Shown in pieces: positions 27,232 to 37,328 of a DNA stretch of 64,000 bases. A model generated the notes under the pieces. The model did no database searches. It had not been told where the DNA came from and saw only the letters and a list, made by a program, of their open reading frames with translations. The translations under genes and the position numbers were made by a program. Each line of letters begins with the position of its first letter. Within the stretch, counting starts at the first letter, position 1. The stretch comes from Saprospiraceae bacterium (GTDB lineage Bacteria; Bacteroidota; Bacteroidia; Chitinophagales; Saprospiraceae), in NCBI GenBank assembly GCA_013214355.1, contig JABSSL010000004.1, positions 186,001-250,000 of the forward strand, written 5' to 3'.

Positions 27232-30200
27232 ATGAACACAGCCCAAAAACTTTGCGTTCGCAACAGAAACGCAGGGAAAATAATGGCTTCCAGAGCTTGG
27301 ATCAAGCGAAAGAAGGTGTTGTTTTCCCAACAAATTCTTGCACAAACACTCACGTGTGTCCTTAGTTTAATATCCCTGAACATGCTCTACAGTCAACAAG
27401 GGTTCATTGTTGGACCTCGAGCTGTCTGTGGGGGATGCCACGAATATAGCCTTGAAATTGAAGCAACAGGGGAGGAGCGTTATGAATGGGTGGTGCTAAT
27501 CGGCGATGACTTTGTCACGAACGTCGGTAATACTAAAGATGTAAATATTTGCTGGGACGAATTTACTAGCAATGGTTCAACTCCTCAAGACTTTCGTATC
27601 ATAGTCAGCGTTATCAACGGTGACGATTCGTTTGCTCTTGAAACAGCAATAAGCATTCAAAATCCAACTTCCACTTCCATCATCTCGATTGACGCTCCCC
27701 CTTGTCCATCTTTCCCGGACAATCCTATCGATTCTATTTCCTGTTCCCAAGTTTGTACCAATACTACGGTTACCTATGCTCTAGATTCCATAGCTGGGGG
27801 AGGCAGTGGTATATTCCGAGAAGTGCAATGGGAGGTAACCGGTGCGGAGAGCTTTGAGGTAGATTTTCAACAGAATCAAGTCCGAGTCAACTGGGGCAAT
27901 AGTGGGACTGGACAAGTATCTGCTTTTATTTTTGATGGAGCTTGTGAATCCTTCTCTTCCACCTGTGTACAAGTGATCGATCGACCAAAGATTGATTTTA
28001 GCGCCTCTCCTCCCTTAGAAAACAATGAGTTGACCATCTGTCGAGGAGAATCTGTACAATTTGAAAACCAAACTGCTTTTGCTGACCGCTTTGAATGGCA
28101 ATTTGGGAGCCTTGGTGCTTCAGATGATGCCGATCCCGTATTTGCTTTTGAAGAAGCCGGTACGCATCGGGTGACCTTGATTGCCTACAATGAGTGCAAT
28201 TGTCTGGACTCCACCTCTTTTTTAGTGAAAGTCTTGGAGTCCGAGCAACCTAGCCTGAGTTGCTTGGGGACTGTTTGTGAGGGGGAAGCGGTGACTTATA
28301 ATGCGGCACAAACTTGTGGCCAATATCAATGGGGAATCAGTGATAATGGTACAATCCTAGATGGAGGAGGACTTACAGATGATTTTGTAACGGTTCAATG
28401 GCTATCGGGTAGCTTAGGGGAGATTGAACTCTTGGTGGAGGATTGCAGTGGCTTCTCCGCTTGTCCCAGCCCGACGACCTTTGATATCCCGATCCTTTCG
28501 GATGATGCTGAAATTGACGGGCCAGCTTTTATTTGTACAGCGGCGGTCGAGACCTATGGTTTGCCCCCTTACTCTGGGACTAGCTTTACCTGGCAAACGA
28601 GCGCAGGTGGTGTCATCACTGAGGGACAGGGAACCAATGAGATCGTAGTGGATTGGGGACAGGCAAGCTCAGGAGGGATAGAGCAAGTGATTGTGATGTA
28701 TGAGAATTGCTTCTTAGGATGTGGAGGGCAAGACACGCTTGATGTCCAAATCCGGCCGACCTTTAGAGTAGAAGGGCCGGTGGAAATTTGCCTTGGGAGT
28801 ACTTCTTCTTTTCTATCCATAAATGATGAAAACAACAGCCCCTTACTGGCCCGTTGGCTAGCCTTGGATGCGCAAGGGGATACCTTATGGCAATCTTCGA
28901 TGGCGACTGCCTCACCAACTGTTGATGCTTTTGACACGGCCGGGACTTTTACCCTCGAGGTACGTCCTGATGATGCGAGTGAAAGCTGTTCCCGAATTAT
29001 TACAAGGCAACTTCAAGTGTTGAGTCCGCCAGATTGGGTAGAGGAAATAGAAGGAGATACCCTGTTTTGCTTAGGTCAGGTACATAATTATCAAGTGCCA
29101 GCCGTAGGCCCCTTCGAATATGAATGGGAAGTAGTGAACGGGACTACCACTGAAACTAAACAGGGGGCCTCCATCAATGTAGAATGGGGCGCTAATCCAC
29201 CCTATAGCCTACAAATTACTCGAATTGCCAGGAGTGGAGCGGCTTGCCGGTCACTCCCTAAAGTCTTTTCTATCACGCCATTAACCTTAAGTGAAATCAG
29301 TGGTCCTACCGACATCTGTTTAGGGGATATTCCTACATATTCTATTGATCTTCCGCCTAGATATAATTTGAATTGGTCGGTAGACCCTGCCGCGAGTACT
29401 AGCTTTTATAGCCAAGATAATCCGTCCCAGCTAGAAGTGCTTTTGGGAAGGAGTGGGGTAGGAACCGTTAGCTTAGATGCTTGTGGCCAGCTGATAAATA
29501 AAACGATAAATATAAATCCATTACCAGAACCTAGTCCGGTTTTACCAACGGGTGTTTGCAGTAACGAAACGGCAACCATCAACTTATCCACCACTTATGA
29601 CTCCTACATTTGGTTGGATGAAAATGATAATTTAATCGGTACCAATCCCGCTATAGACCTAGCACCCGGAACCTATCAGGTCTCAGTCACAGATGCCAAC
29701 GGATGTAGTCAAGATACAGCTTTTACTTTGGTGGAGTTAGCGGCTCCGATCGTGAGTATTTCCACTCCTGATTTCAATGTATTTTGTAATACGGTCCCAC
29801 AAACGCGCTTATTTGCGTTGGAGGGAAGCCAGGGATACCAATATCAATGGTTTATGGATGGTAACCCAGTGGGCGGCAATAGTTCTACCTTTACGGCGAC
29901 TGCTTTTGGTCGTTACTGGGTGGAAGCTAGTAATAGCCTAGGCTGTACAACTCGATCCAATGAAATTGTTGTGCTCGAAGATTGCTCCGGTGGCGGAGGT
30001 GGAGGTGTCGGTGGTGGAAGTTTCCCGAACTGCCCAGCTGGTGCCAGCCCGGACATCACCATTACACCAACTGCTAATTGTAATGAACGTTCCTATGAGG
30101 CGCTGAGCAGTGGTATGGTCCCCGGTACCGCTACATGGTTTTTCGATGATCCGGAGAGTGGCGCTAATAACACCTCTACATTGGACCAACCTTCCCATAC

Positions 30201-33200
30201 GTTTACTCGTGCGGGCTATTTCCGAGTACTGGTGTTGGCTGATTTCACAGCGGGCGGTGATACGGGAGGGTGCTTTGCTTTTAAAGTAGATACAATCCCC
30301 GTAGCCGCGAATTTTAGTTATGGCTTGGCATGTAGTGGAGCGGCGGTCAATTTTACGGACCTATCGACTTTCCTTCCTGGAAATGCTGTGCAGAGCTGGT
30401 CTTGGGATTTTGGAGACCCTACGAGTGGTGCGGATAATCAATCCACTGATCAAAATCCATCTCATATCTACCAAGCCGGAGGGACCTATACAGTTACCCT
30501 TAGTATTACTGCACTTGATGGCTGTATGGCACAGTTTAGTCAGGAAATAGTGGTACGTGCTTCTCCGGATTTAGGAATCATGGATTTGACGGCGGCTTGC
30601 GAGGATATAGCGAAGCCATTTACCGCCACTTCAACTGAGGAATTGATTCGTGCTTATTGGGATATGGGTGATCCTAGTTTTTCTGGGGAGGATTTAGAGG
30701 GAGAGGCTATCACTTTTGTATATGAAGATCCAGGTGACTATAATATAAATCTTATGGCCATTGATATCTATGGTTGTGAGTCTTCGCTGTCGGCCAACTA
30801 TACCGCTTTGCCAAATACGCTCGCAGGACAAATAACCGCCAGTGTACCCAATCCAATTTGTGCAGGAGATAGTACCTTATTGACACCACCACCTGGGGCG
30901 GATAGTTGGAGATGGTGGCTAGGTCAAAGTACCACGCCGGTGGAGGTAGAGGAACTGTGGGTTAAGGAAAGTCAGGTAGTTACCGTTGACGTGGCAACTG
31001 ACGAAGGTTGCCAATTTAGAGCAGATCCGATTCTCGTTGAATTTCAGCCCTCTCCACAATCTTATATTCGGGCTTTAGAATTTGACGAAAATGGAGCGCT
31101 TACCTCCTATCACTATGATCAATTTGAAGCTTGTGCAGGAACGGATATAGTTTTGGAAACAGATGGTAATTTACCCTACACCTTCTTGTGGTCAAACGGG
31201 CTAAGCGGACCAAGGCTTTCCTTCACCAAAGAAAGTGGTAACGTTCTTTCGCCTGGAACATATGATTTTACGGTACAAATTACAGATAGCGGTACGGGTT
31301 GTAGCCAAGAAATTGGGCCTTTTACCGTGACCATTCACCAAAACCCTGCGGGCTTTGCTATCAGTAGCGATCAAAGCCCGCCGCTGTGCCCCGGAGAAAG
31401 TATTAACCTCAGCGTAACCAACCCGAGTGCCTCACTTACCTACCGCTGGAATACCGGTGAGACAGGCCCCTTGATCATCGCTAATATGGGGGGAGCTTAT
31501 CAAGCCACTGCCAGCAATGAATTTGGTTGTGAAAGCAAAAGTAATGTGATTGAGATCATTGATTTCCCAGCAATAGATTTGTTCCCGAGTGGTTGTCATT
31601 CCCGTTGCCGACCAGATACCATCTGTCTGCCGATTTTGCCGGATGTGGTTAATATTCAGTGGATTAAGGATGGTGTACCTTTGACAGGTCCAGAGGCTAT
31701 CCAGCCCAATCTGCCGATTGATGAAAGCGGCAGTTATACCTTGGTGATGGAGGATATTAATGGATGTACACTGGAGTCCGGAACGCTGGATTTGGAACTC
31801 TTTGACGGCTTTGGAGATATCGGAGGAGAAGTATACTATGATGTAAATGGAAATGGGGTGATTGATGCAGCGGATACCACGGTAAGTGGAGTGGTGATTC
31901 AACTCTTACAGAATGGAGTCTTACAGGATGCTTTACCCACCGCAGAAGATGAGGGTTACTTATTTGCTGGTATACCAGGGGATGATTATGAGTTAGTACT
32001 GGATACCGCAAGTTTGCCCATGAATATGATGGCGAATGTGATTCAGCAAGACACCAGCATTGTGGATTGTGATGAGGCGATCAACGTGGATTGGCTACTT
32101 AGTCTTATGTGTATTACTTCTACTTCTAATCTGTCTCTAATTGAATGTACGGGAAATGAGGTGATTTACAATGGGGAATCTTTTAGTACGGATACCACTT
32201 TTGTGGCAAACTATGTAGATGTATTTGGCTGTGATTCTTTGGAAACGGTCGACATTCAATTTACGGAGGTGCTACGTTCTGATTTGGTTGTCAGTGCTTG
32301 TGAGGGTAGCTCCTTTGCCTATCAAGGAGTAAATGTAGCAGCAGGTGAATCCCAAGACTTTACCTTAACAACTGCCGCCGGTTGCGATTCCATCGTTAGC
32401 GTGGAGGTCTTGTCTTTAGCTACCTCTACGCAAGACTTAAACTTTTTCGTTTGTTCTGGAGAGTCGGTATCCTATGAGGGAGTAGAGCTGTTAGCGGGGC
32501 AAAGTCAAACGTTTAGCCTGTTATCCGAAGCCGGTTGCGATTCTATAGTTACAGTCAGCGTGAGTGAAATAGTGATACCTACCACAGATCTAAGTCTATC
32601 TGTTTGTCCGGGAAGTACTGTTGAATATAATGGACAAAGCTTGCAAGGAGGAGTTCAACAGCAATTTGTATTCACGTCAGCTGCCGGCTGTGATTCTTTG
32701 GTAAATGTGATCGTGACTGATGTGATCCCAGAATCTGTACAACTGACGTTGCAGGCTTGCCCAGGAGAAAACATCCTCTATAATGGGGAGGAGATCGCGC
32801 CTGGACAGACACGTGCCTTCATCTTACAAAGCGTTGCCGGTTGCGATAGTACGGTTACGGTAACAGCCGTGAGTTTCCCCACCTTGGATTTCGAAATAGA
32901 GACTACGGCTAGTTGTGCTGATGACAACACAGGCACGGTACGAGCTGTCAATATTGTTGGCCCAGCCCAAGCAGCTGATTTTCAGGTGGATGGTCAGGGT
33001 TTTGTGGCGAATCCACTATGGCTAGCACAAAATGTTGGCATACACACTTACACAGTTAGAGACCAAAATGGCTGTACGTACGAACAAACTTTTGAAATTC
33101 CTGCCATCCCCGCCATTGAATTAGGGGAAGCATTAGCAACTTTCCCCTGTTCCGCAGCCAGTTTGGAAATCGCTCCAGCACTTCTTTCAGGAGAACAAGC

Positions 33201-33636
33201 TGATTTGCAATATCAATGGGAAGATGGTAGCACGCTACCCAGTCTATTAGTGAATGGTCCTGGAACCTATGAGGTAAGCATTAGTAACGTTTGTGAATCC
33301 ATAATACAGCAGGTGATCGTAGAGCCAGAATTTGATGGCAGGGATCAGGCCTTTTTCATCCCTAATGCTTTTTCTCCTAATAATGACGGCCTTAATGAAG
33401 AATTAAAAGTGTTTGCTGCTCCAGACGTGATTTTGCAATCCTTTGACCTCTATGTCTTTGATCGTTGGGGTAATCAACTATTTATTACGGACCAAATTGA
33501 GCAAGGTTGGGACGGGCGACTTAATGGAACCCTACTGGATCCTGCAGTATTTGTGTGGTGGTTCGAGGCCACCTACGAACGCTGTGGCCAAACCTATAAC
33601 ATTCAGCAAAAGGGGGATGTCGTGCTTATGTGGTAG
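27232..33636 (+). CDS. Giant T9SS type B secreted protein with PKD, SdrD-B-like and 50-residue repeats
   Basis: A 2134-residue secreted multidomain protein. A signal-like hydrophobic stretch lies near residues 35-55, so the start may be the second Met at codon 18. Many Ig/PKD-like units follow, including WDFGD-containing PKD domains (about 1020-1110), after a Gly-rich linker (about 919-930). A prealbumin/SdrD B-like domain occurs at about 1528-1600 (GGEVYYDVNGNGVIDAADTT). Five tandem units of about 50 residues span roughly 1635-1886, each with C-x-G...Y-x-G...GCDS. The C-terminus (about 2039-2134, FFIPNAFSPNNDGLNE ... DRWGNQLF) is the gliding-motility-associated type B sorting domain. It is probably a surface or secreted adhesin. 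No PorP/SprF-like partner gene is adjacent. Confidence 0.9.
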   Translation: MNTAQKLCVRNRNAGKIMASRAWIKRKKVLFSQQILAQTLTCVLSLISLNMLYSQQGFIVGPRAVCGGCHEYSLEIEATGEERYEWVVLIGDDFVTNVGNTKDVNICWDEFTSNGSTPQDFRIIVSVINGDDSFALETAISIQNPTSTSIISIDAPPCPSFPDNPIDSISCSQVCTNTTVTYALDSIAGGGSGIFREVQWEVTGAESFEVDFQQNQVRVNWGNSGTGQVSAFIFDGACESFSSTCVQVIDRPKIDFSASPPLENNELTICRGESVQFENQTAFADRFEWQFGSLGASDDADPVFAFEEAGTHRVTLIAYNECNCLDSTSFLVKVLESEQPSLSCLGTVCEGEAVTYNAAQTCGQYQWGISDNGTILDGGGLTDDFVTVQWLSGSLGEIELLVEDCSGFSACPSPTTFDIPILSDDAEIDGPAFICTAAVETYGLPPYSGTSFTWQTSAGGVITEGQGTNEIVVDWGQASSGGIEQVIVMYENCFLGCGGQDTLDVQIRPTFRVEGPVEICLGSTSSFLSINDENNSPLLARWLALDAQGDTLWQSSMATASPTVDAFDTAGTFTLEVRPDDASESCSRIITRQLQVLSPPDWVEEIEGDTLFCLGQVHNYQVPAVGPFEYEWEVVNGTTTETKQGASINVEWGANPPYSLQITRIARSGAACRSLPKVFSITPLTLSEISGPTDICLGDIPTYSIDLPPRYNLNWSVDPAASTSFYSQDNPSQLEVLLGRSGVGTVSLDACGQLINKTININPLPEPSPVLPTGVCSNETATINLSTTYDSYIWLDENDNLIGTNPAIDLAPGTYQVSVTDANGCSQDTAFTLVELAAPIVSISTPDFNVFCNTVPQTRLFALEGSQGYQYQWFMDGNPVGGNSSTFTATAFGRYWVEASNSLGCTTRSNEIVVLEDCSGGGGGGVGGGSFPNCPAGASPDITITPTANCNERSYEALSSGMVPGTATWFFDDPESGANNTSTLDQPSHTFTRAGYFRVLVLADFTAGGDTGGCFAFKVDTIPVAANFSYGLACSGAAVNFTDLSTFLPGNAVQSWSWDFGDPTSGADNQSTDQNPSHIYQAGGTYTVTLSITALDGCMAQFSQEIVVRASPDLGIMDLTAACEDIAKPFTATSTEELIRAYWDMGDPSFSGEDLEGEAITFVYEDPGDYNINLMAIDIYGCESSLSANYTALPNTLAGQITASVPNPICAGDSTLLTPPPGADSWRWWLGQSTTPVEVEELWVKESQVVTVDVATDEGCQFRADPILVEFQPSPQSYIRALEFDENGALTSYHYDQFEACAGTDIVLETDGNLPYTFLWSNGLSGPRLSFTKESGNVLSPGTYDFTVQITDSGTGCSQEIGPFTVTIHQNPAGFAISSDQSPPLCPGESINLSVTNPSASLTYRWNTGETGPLIIANMGGAYQATASNEFGCESKSNVIEIIDFPAIDLFPSGCHSRCRPDTICLPILPDVVNIQWIKDGVPLTGPEAIQPNLPIDESGSYTLVMEDINGCTLESGTLDLELFDGFGDIGGEVYYDVNGNGVIDAADTTVSGVVIQLLQNGVLQDALPTAEDEGYLFAGIPGDDYELVLDTASLPMNMMANVIQQDTSIVDCDEAINVDWLLSLMCITSTSNLSLIECTGNEVIYNGESFSTDTTFVANYVDVFGCDSLETVDIQFTEVLRSDLVVSACEGSSFAYQGVNVAAGESQDFTLTTAAGCDSIVSVEVLSLATSTQDLNFFVCSGESVSYEGVELLAGQSQTFSLLSEAGCDSIVTVSVSEIVIPTTDLSLSVCPGSTVEYNGQSLQGGVQQQFVFTSAAGCDSLVNVIVTDVIPESVQLTLQACPGENILYNGEEIAPGQTRAFILQSVAGCDSTVTVTAVSFPTLDFEIETTASCADDNTGTVRAVNIVGPAQAADFQVDGQGFVANPLWLAQNVGIHTYTVRDQNGCTYEQTFEIPAIPAIELGEALATFPCSAASLEIAPALLSGEQADLQYQWEDGSTLPSLLVNGPGTYEVSISNVCESIIQQVIVEPEFDGRDQAFFIPNAFSPNNDGLNEELKVFAAPDVILQSFDLYVFDRWGNQLFITDQIEQGWDGRLNGTLLDPAVFVWWFEATYERCGQTYNIQQKGDVVLMW

Positions 33637-33772
33637 AATTATAACGGTATACTTCGCGCTGCAAAGAATAGAAGTGGTGTGGCGTACCATCCCAATCAAA
33701 AGTTTCGACGAAGGAAAAGCTAAGTTTCTGTATGACCTTATATAAAGACGCTCATGGAGATATAACTCTTGT

Positions 33773-34696
33773 CTATTTTGGTATGGGCTTTACGGTATAA
33801 CCCGCCTTTCTCAATAAAGCAATGACGCCCTCTTCTCCACCCAAATGTCCAGCTCCTACAGCAAAAAAGGTAGGGTTGTTAGCCATCATATCTTCCATGA
33901 CTGGAATCCAGTTTCTGTTTCTACGAAGTAGCAAAAGCTCTTCGTATTCACTGATCCCTCCTTCATCACCCTTTACCATGCGCTGCATGGCTTGGATGTC
34001 CTGATTTTTGTACATCTGTACCATTTCTTCCAATTGACTACTTTCGCTAGTAGTGTCTTCTGATTCAATAGTAGCCATAAGCATTTGGGCTTGGACATCA
34101 TAAGGGATACTATCGAAAAGACTCATTTGGAACTCCGCCGTTTCTAGCCCATCAACTGCTTTTTCTTGCTCTTGCGCCAGCTTCATTAATTCCATTTCGT
34201 AGGATACAATTTCGCCAGACTGAGTGGAGTTTTGCATGCTCATCGCATCCTCCGAGGCCATCATAGACAGGAACATGGGCTTAATTCTACCCAAGAAGGC
34301 CAATGGAAGGCCCAACTTCTCAAAGTGACTCTTTACCAAGGTATATTCTTCTTCGGTGTACAAATCCTTTAGGGTTTTGCCATCAGACATAAACATTTTC
34401 ATCATCACAGGCATTAAAGCTGCGAAATTATTCATGTCCTCCATGTTGATTTCGAAAGTAATTTTTTCTGTATTTGATAAAGCTGTTTTAGTGCTTTCAG
34501 TTAAGAAAAAATCTGCCTTGTCGATCATGTGAATGGTGCCGAAAAGGAAGGAAGACGAGGTAAGGTCTGCACCACTGATTTCCCAAAGAAGAGATTTGTC
34601 AGCATCCGTCGGAGCATAGGAGGTTAGCGTATCTTTTTGCCCCCACGAAGGGTGGATGGCGACAATAACAAGTAAGAGGGTGAAAAAGCGGTACAT
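33773..34696 (-). CDS. TraB/GumN-family protein, secreted
   Basis: A 307-residue protein with a signal peptide (FFTLLLVIVAIHPSWGQ). The TraB/GumN signatures are present: LWEISG near the start, FLFGTIHM, and the C-terminal GAGHLGGEEGVIALLRKAGYTV. These conserved Gly-His and Glu residues are thought to form a metal-dependent protease-like site in the TIKI/TraB superfamily; activity in this protein is inference. It is preceded at 50 nt by the DUF3137 gene on the same strand, so they may form a two-gene unit. Confidence 0.9.
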   Translation of the reverse strand: MYRFFTLLLVIVAIHPSWGQKDTLTSYAPTDADKSLLWEISGADLTSSSFLFGTIHMIDKADFFLTESTKTALSNTEKITFEINMEDMNNFAALMPVMMKMFMSDGKTLKDLYTEEEYTLVKSHFEKLGLPLAFLGRIKPMFLSMMASEDAMSMQNSTQSGEIVSYEMELMKLAQEQEKAVDGLETAEFQMSLFDSIPYDVQAQMLMATIESEDTTSESSQLEEMVQMYKNQDIQAMQRMVKGDEGGISEYEELLLLRRNRNWIPVMEDMMANNPTFFAVGAGHLGGEEGVIALLRKAGYTVKPIPK

Positions 34697-34746
34697 GCGC
34701 GAATGATTAGTGGGACACTGGCCTGATATAAACGGTGCCCTGATGA

Positions 34747-35673
34747 TTATAAATTTTGATCAAAGTTTCTGACTACTCCCAATTTACGGGAAATATCAAT
34801 ATAAAACTCACGGATCAAATCAAAGCTCAAATTGGACTGGAACAAGTGAGGTTCCAGTAAATCTTTATGTTCTGAGATGGCACAAAAGATCTCTCGGTCG
34901 ATAAAGGACAGATAGAAGTTACGATCCGAATTGCCTAAGAACTCTAGGATTTCCTCCTGCATGGGCTCCGTGAGTATACCCACCACATGAGTATCAACGG
35001 TTGCATAAACAATGAATTTTTCCCTAAAGTTTAAATTCAGGATCTCATGATCCACATTCTTGCCCTTACCCCAGGTAAAGTTTTTGATGGCTCTGGTTAA
35101 ATATTGACGCTCTTTCCTAGGCCATACAATCATTCGTCCCTCGACCTCCTCATTGAATTGTGCATGGATGAACACCCCTTCAAAGATCTCTTGTAGTTTG
35201 TTACTAACCTTGGAAACTTCCCGTACGCGCAATTCCGAAAACTCGAAATCCATTTCTCCAATCTTACCTTTGAAGTGATCTTCCCCAATGTAATACTGCA
35301 TGGGAGAAGAAAAAATACCACTGCGCTTGAAGACGGACTTATCGATACTTTTCTTTTCATCATAACGGATCATTCCATAGTTTGGTGTATCTCCGATGAA
35401 GTCCAGGATTAAATTGACAATGTTGGGTTTGAAGGTTTGAATAAAGACCCGGATTCGGTAGCCAAGATATCCGATATAAAAGCCTACCGGCAGCATAAGT
35501 ACCAAGGTAATGGCGAGGATGTTGAGGTACAGCGCAAAGATCAATAAGCCGAGTAGCACAATTCCTGAAAAAAACAACAGGCGTAGCAGGCGGATCCTTC
35601 GCCGCTCCATGCGCATCAGTTCAGGATGCAAAGTATGGTTATAATACAATCTAAACTCTTCCAGCCGTTTCAT
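34747..35673 (-). CDS. DUF3137-like membrane protein
   Basis: A 308-residue protein. Two adjacent hydrophobic helices (about residues 30-72) follow a basic N-terminus. The remainder is cytosolic and contains the DUF3137-type core (FSSPMQYYIGEDHFKGKIGEMDFEFSEL ... FEGVFIHAQFN, then a YLSFIDREIFCAI-like segment). Its function is unknown. It lies upstream of the TraB/GumN gene. Confidence 0.75.
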   Translation of the reverse strand: MKRLEEFRLYYNHTLHPELMRMERRRIRLLRLLFFSGIVLLGLLIFALYLNILAITLVLMLPVGFYIGYLGYRIRVFIQTFKPNIVNLILDFIGDTPNYGMIRYDEKKSIDKSVFKRSGIFSSPMQYYIGEDHFKGKIGEMDFEFSELRVREVSKVSNKLQEIFEGVFIHAQFNEEVEGRMIVWPRKERQYLTRAIKNFTWGKGKNVDHEILNLNFREKFIVYATVDTHVVGILTEPMQEEILEFLGNSDRNFYLSFIDREIFCAISEHKDLLEPHLFQSNLSFDLIREFYIDISRKLGVVRNFDQNL

Positions 35674-35982
35674 CTCCGTGGGGAATTCCTTGCTGCTCAG
35701 TTTTAGGAAAAAGTACTGCCTGGCTAAAATAGAGAGGTTTTACAGTATTTAATACCAATTGACATAATTTTTAATATATCTCCTTTCCTTTCTTTTTCTT
35801 ATCAATCCACTATTTGTTGATCTAAATTAGATGAAGTTCTCGTGAACCGGCGCTTTTTTTCAGAAAGTAGGCTCAGCGAACCAACTTCTTCCAGGGAAAA
35901 GAGGCTCTTTAGTGAACTGTGCCTAGATTTTCGAATCCAGGCTGTTGTAGATCAATTAAAAAAGACGTAAATTTGCACACTT
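35674..35982. other. Divergent intergenic region upstream of bamD
   Basis: 309 bp between the DUF3137 gene (leftward) and bamD (rightward). It contains an A/T-rich half, a loose GAAGTT...AACTTC inverted pair near 35832-35893, and the bamD promoter described separately. No gene is seen. Confidence 0.5.
35945..35975 (+). promoter_or_regulatory. bamD promoter (TTG-N20-TAAATTTG)
   Basis: TTG at 35945-35947, a 20-nt spacer and TAAATTTG at 35968-35975 match the Bacteroidota consensus exactly. The bamD ATG is only 7 nt after the element, so the transcript should be leaderless or nearly so. Confidence 0.8.
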
Positions 35983-36822
35983 ATGAAAAGCAAGTTGATT
36001 CCTATATTTTGTTTGGCTGTTTTTTTGTTGGCCAGCTGTAAGAGTGAGTTCGAGAAGATTAGAAGTGGAGGTGACGCTGCCAAGATGCTGGAAGCCGCCG
36101 ACAAATATTATGAAGAGGAGGAGTGGCAAAAGGCTCAAACACTGTATGAACTGATTGTCGGAAGCTATCGTGGAAAAAAGGAAGCAGAAGATATTTACTT
36201 CAATTATGCCTATACCTATTATTATTTAGGTAGGTATCTCCTGGCCTCATATTATTTCAAGAATTTCTCTACGACTTTTGGAGGTAGTACAAAAAAAGAA
36301 GAAGCAGATTATATGATCGCTTATTCTTACTATCAGTTATCTCCTACTTTTCGTTTGGATCAGACCAATACAGAAAAAGCGATTGAGTCGTTTCAAACCT
36401 TTGTCAATACCTACACGCAAAGTCCAAGAGTGGAAGAATGCAACAAACTCATAGACGAAATGCGTTTAAAGTTAGAGAAGAAAACTTTTGAGGGCGGGAA
36501 ATTGTATTTTGACTTGAGGCAGTACCAATCTGCTACACAAACGTTTGAGAACTTATTGAAGGACTTCCCTGAAACGCCCAATGCAGAGGAAGTAAGATAC
36601 ATGATCGCAAAAGCTGCTTATCTGTTGGCGCAAAATAGTTTTGTGGAGCGTCAGCAAGAGAGATACTTGGATGCGCAAGAGAAAGCCGAGGAATTTGTAG
36701 GCCGATACGACAAAGGTGAATTTCTCAAGGAGGTTCAAACCATGTTGGCCAATAGCAAGAAAAGATTAAAACAATTAGAAGATGTCAGATATCAAAACCC
36801 AGGTGCAAGGTCTAGATCCTAA
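35983..36822 (+). CDS. bamD: Outer-membrane assembly lipoprotein BamD
   Basis: A 279-residue lipoprotein with lipobox FLLASC (Cys19) followed by KSEFEKIRSG, typical of Bacteroidota BamD. TPR-like repeats extend through most of the protein (AADKYYEEEEWQKAQTLYELIVGSY, YYLGRYLLASYYFKNF, FEGGKLYFDLRQYQSATQTFENLLKDFPET). BamD is part of the BAM complex that inserts barrel proteins into the outer membrane. Its last 41 nt overlap rpoZ. The bamD-rpoZ-coaBC-porD order supports the call. Confidence 0.94.
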   Translation: MKSKLIPIFCLAVFLLASCKSEFEKIRSGGDAAKMLEAADKYYEEEEWQKAQTLYELIVGSYRGKKEAEDIYFNYAYTYYYLGRYLLASYYFKNFSTTFGGSTKKEEADYMIAYSYYQLSPTFRLDQTNTEKAIESFQTFVNTYTQSPRVEECNKLIDEMRLKLEKKTFEGGKLYFDLRQYQSATQTFENLLKDFPETPNAEEVRYMIAKAAYLLAQNSFVERQQERYLDAQEKAEEFVGRYDKGEFLKEVQTMLANSKKRLKQLEDVRYQNPGARSRS

Positions 36823-37123
36823 TGTAAAAGCTCGTGACGTACATGGCATGGCCGGCGAAACGGGTAACATTTATGAGACATTGGTGGTAGTGGCAAAGCG
36901 CGCTCGCCAATTGTCAGTGGATCTCAAGCACGAATTGCACAATAAGTTAGAGGAGTTTGCTGTGTCTACCGACACTATCGAGGAGATCAATGAAAACAAA
37001 GAACAGATAGAGATTTCTAAGTTCTACGAGCGTTTGCCTAACCCCGTGATCATTGCTACTGAAGAGTACATTGATGGTAAGTTGTACCACCGAAATGATC
37101 GCAATCGCAGAAAGCGCTATTAA
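36782..37123 (+). CDS. rpoZ: RNA polymerase omega subunit
   Basis: A 113-residue protein with GNIYETLVVVAKRARQLSVDLKHEL, the omega helix region, and the Bacteroidota-type tail (LPNPVIIATEEYIDGKLYHRNDR). It starts inside bamD, overlapping it by 41 nt in another frame, so translation is likely coupled. Omega stabilises the RNA polymerase beta-prime subunit. Confidence 0.92.
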   Translation: MSDIKTQVQGLDPNVKARDVHGMAGETGNIYETLVVVAKRARQLSVDLKHELHNKLEEFAVSTDTIEEINENKEQIEISKFYERLPNPVIIATEEYIDGKLYHRNDRNRRKRY

Positions 37124-37141
37124 TAGAATAACTAGCTAGTC

Positions 37142-37188
37142 GGGCTTGAGCAAATCAGCCCCCGGCAAGAGATGTATTATTCCTTGCC
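37142..37188 (+). terminator. Paired short hairpins after rpoZ
   Basis: GGGCT (37142-37146) pairs with AGCCC (37157-37161), then GGCAAG (37164-37169) pairs with CTTGCC (37183-37188), followed by ATTATTCTTTATT. These may terminate part of the bamD-rpoZ transcript. Confidence 0.45.
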
Positions 37189-37257
37189 TAGCATTATTCT
37201 TTATTGCTAGCTTTATGATGTATCAGACCTATGTGACTGTTTACGGCTGCTAGCAGC

Positions 37258-37303
37258 ACAAACCGGATGTTAACACCTAATGTGTTTTCATCCGGTTTGT
37301 TGT
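37258..37303. terminator. Strong hairpin between rpoZ and coaBC
   Basis: ACAAACCGGATG (37258-37269) pairs perfectly with CATCCGGTTTGT (37289-37300). A nested AACAC-ctaat-GTGTT stem fills the loop. The structure is followed by TGTTTC and the coaBC ATG lies 28 nt later. It may be a terminator for rpoZ or an attenuator-like leader of coaBC. Confidence 0.7.
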
Positions 37304-37328
37304 TTCACGAATTAACGATCAAACCAAA

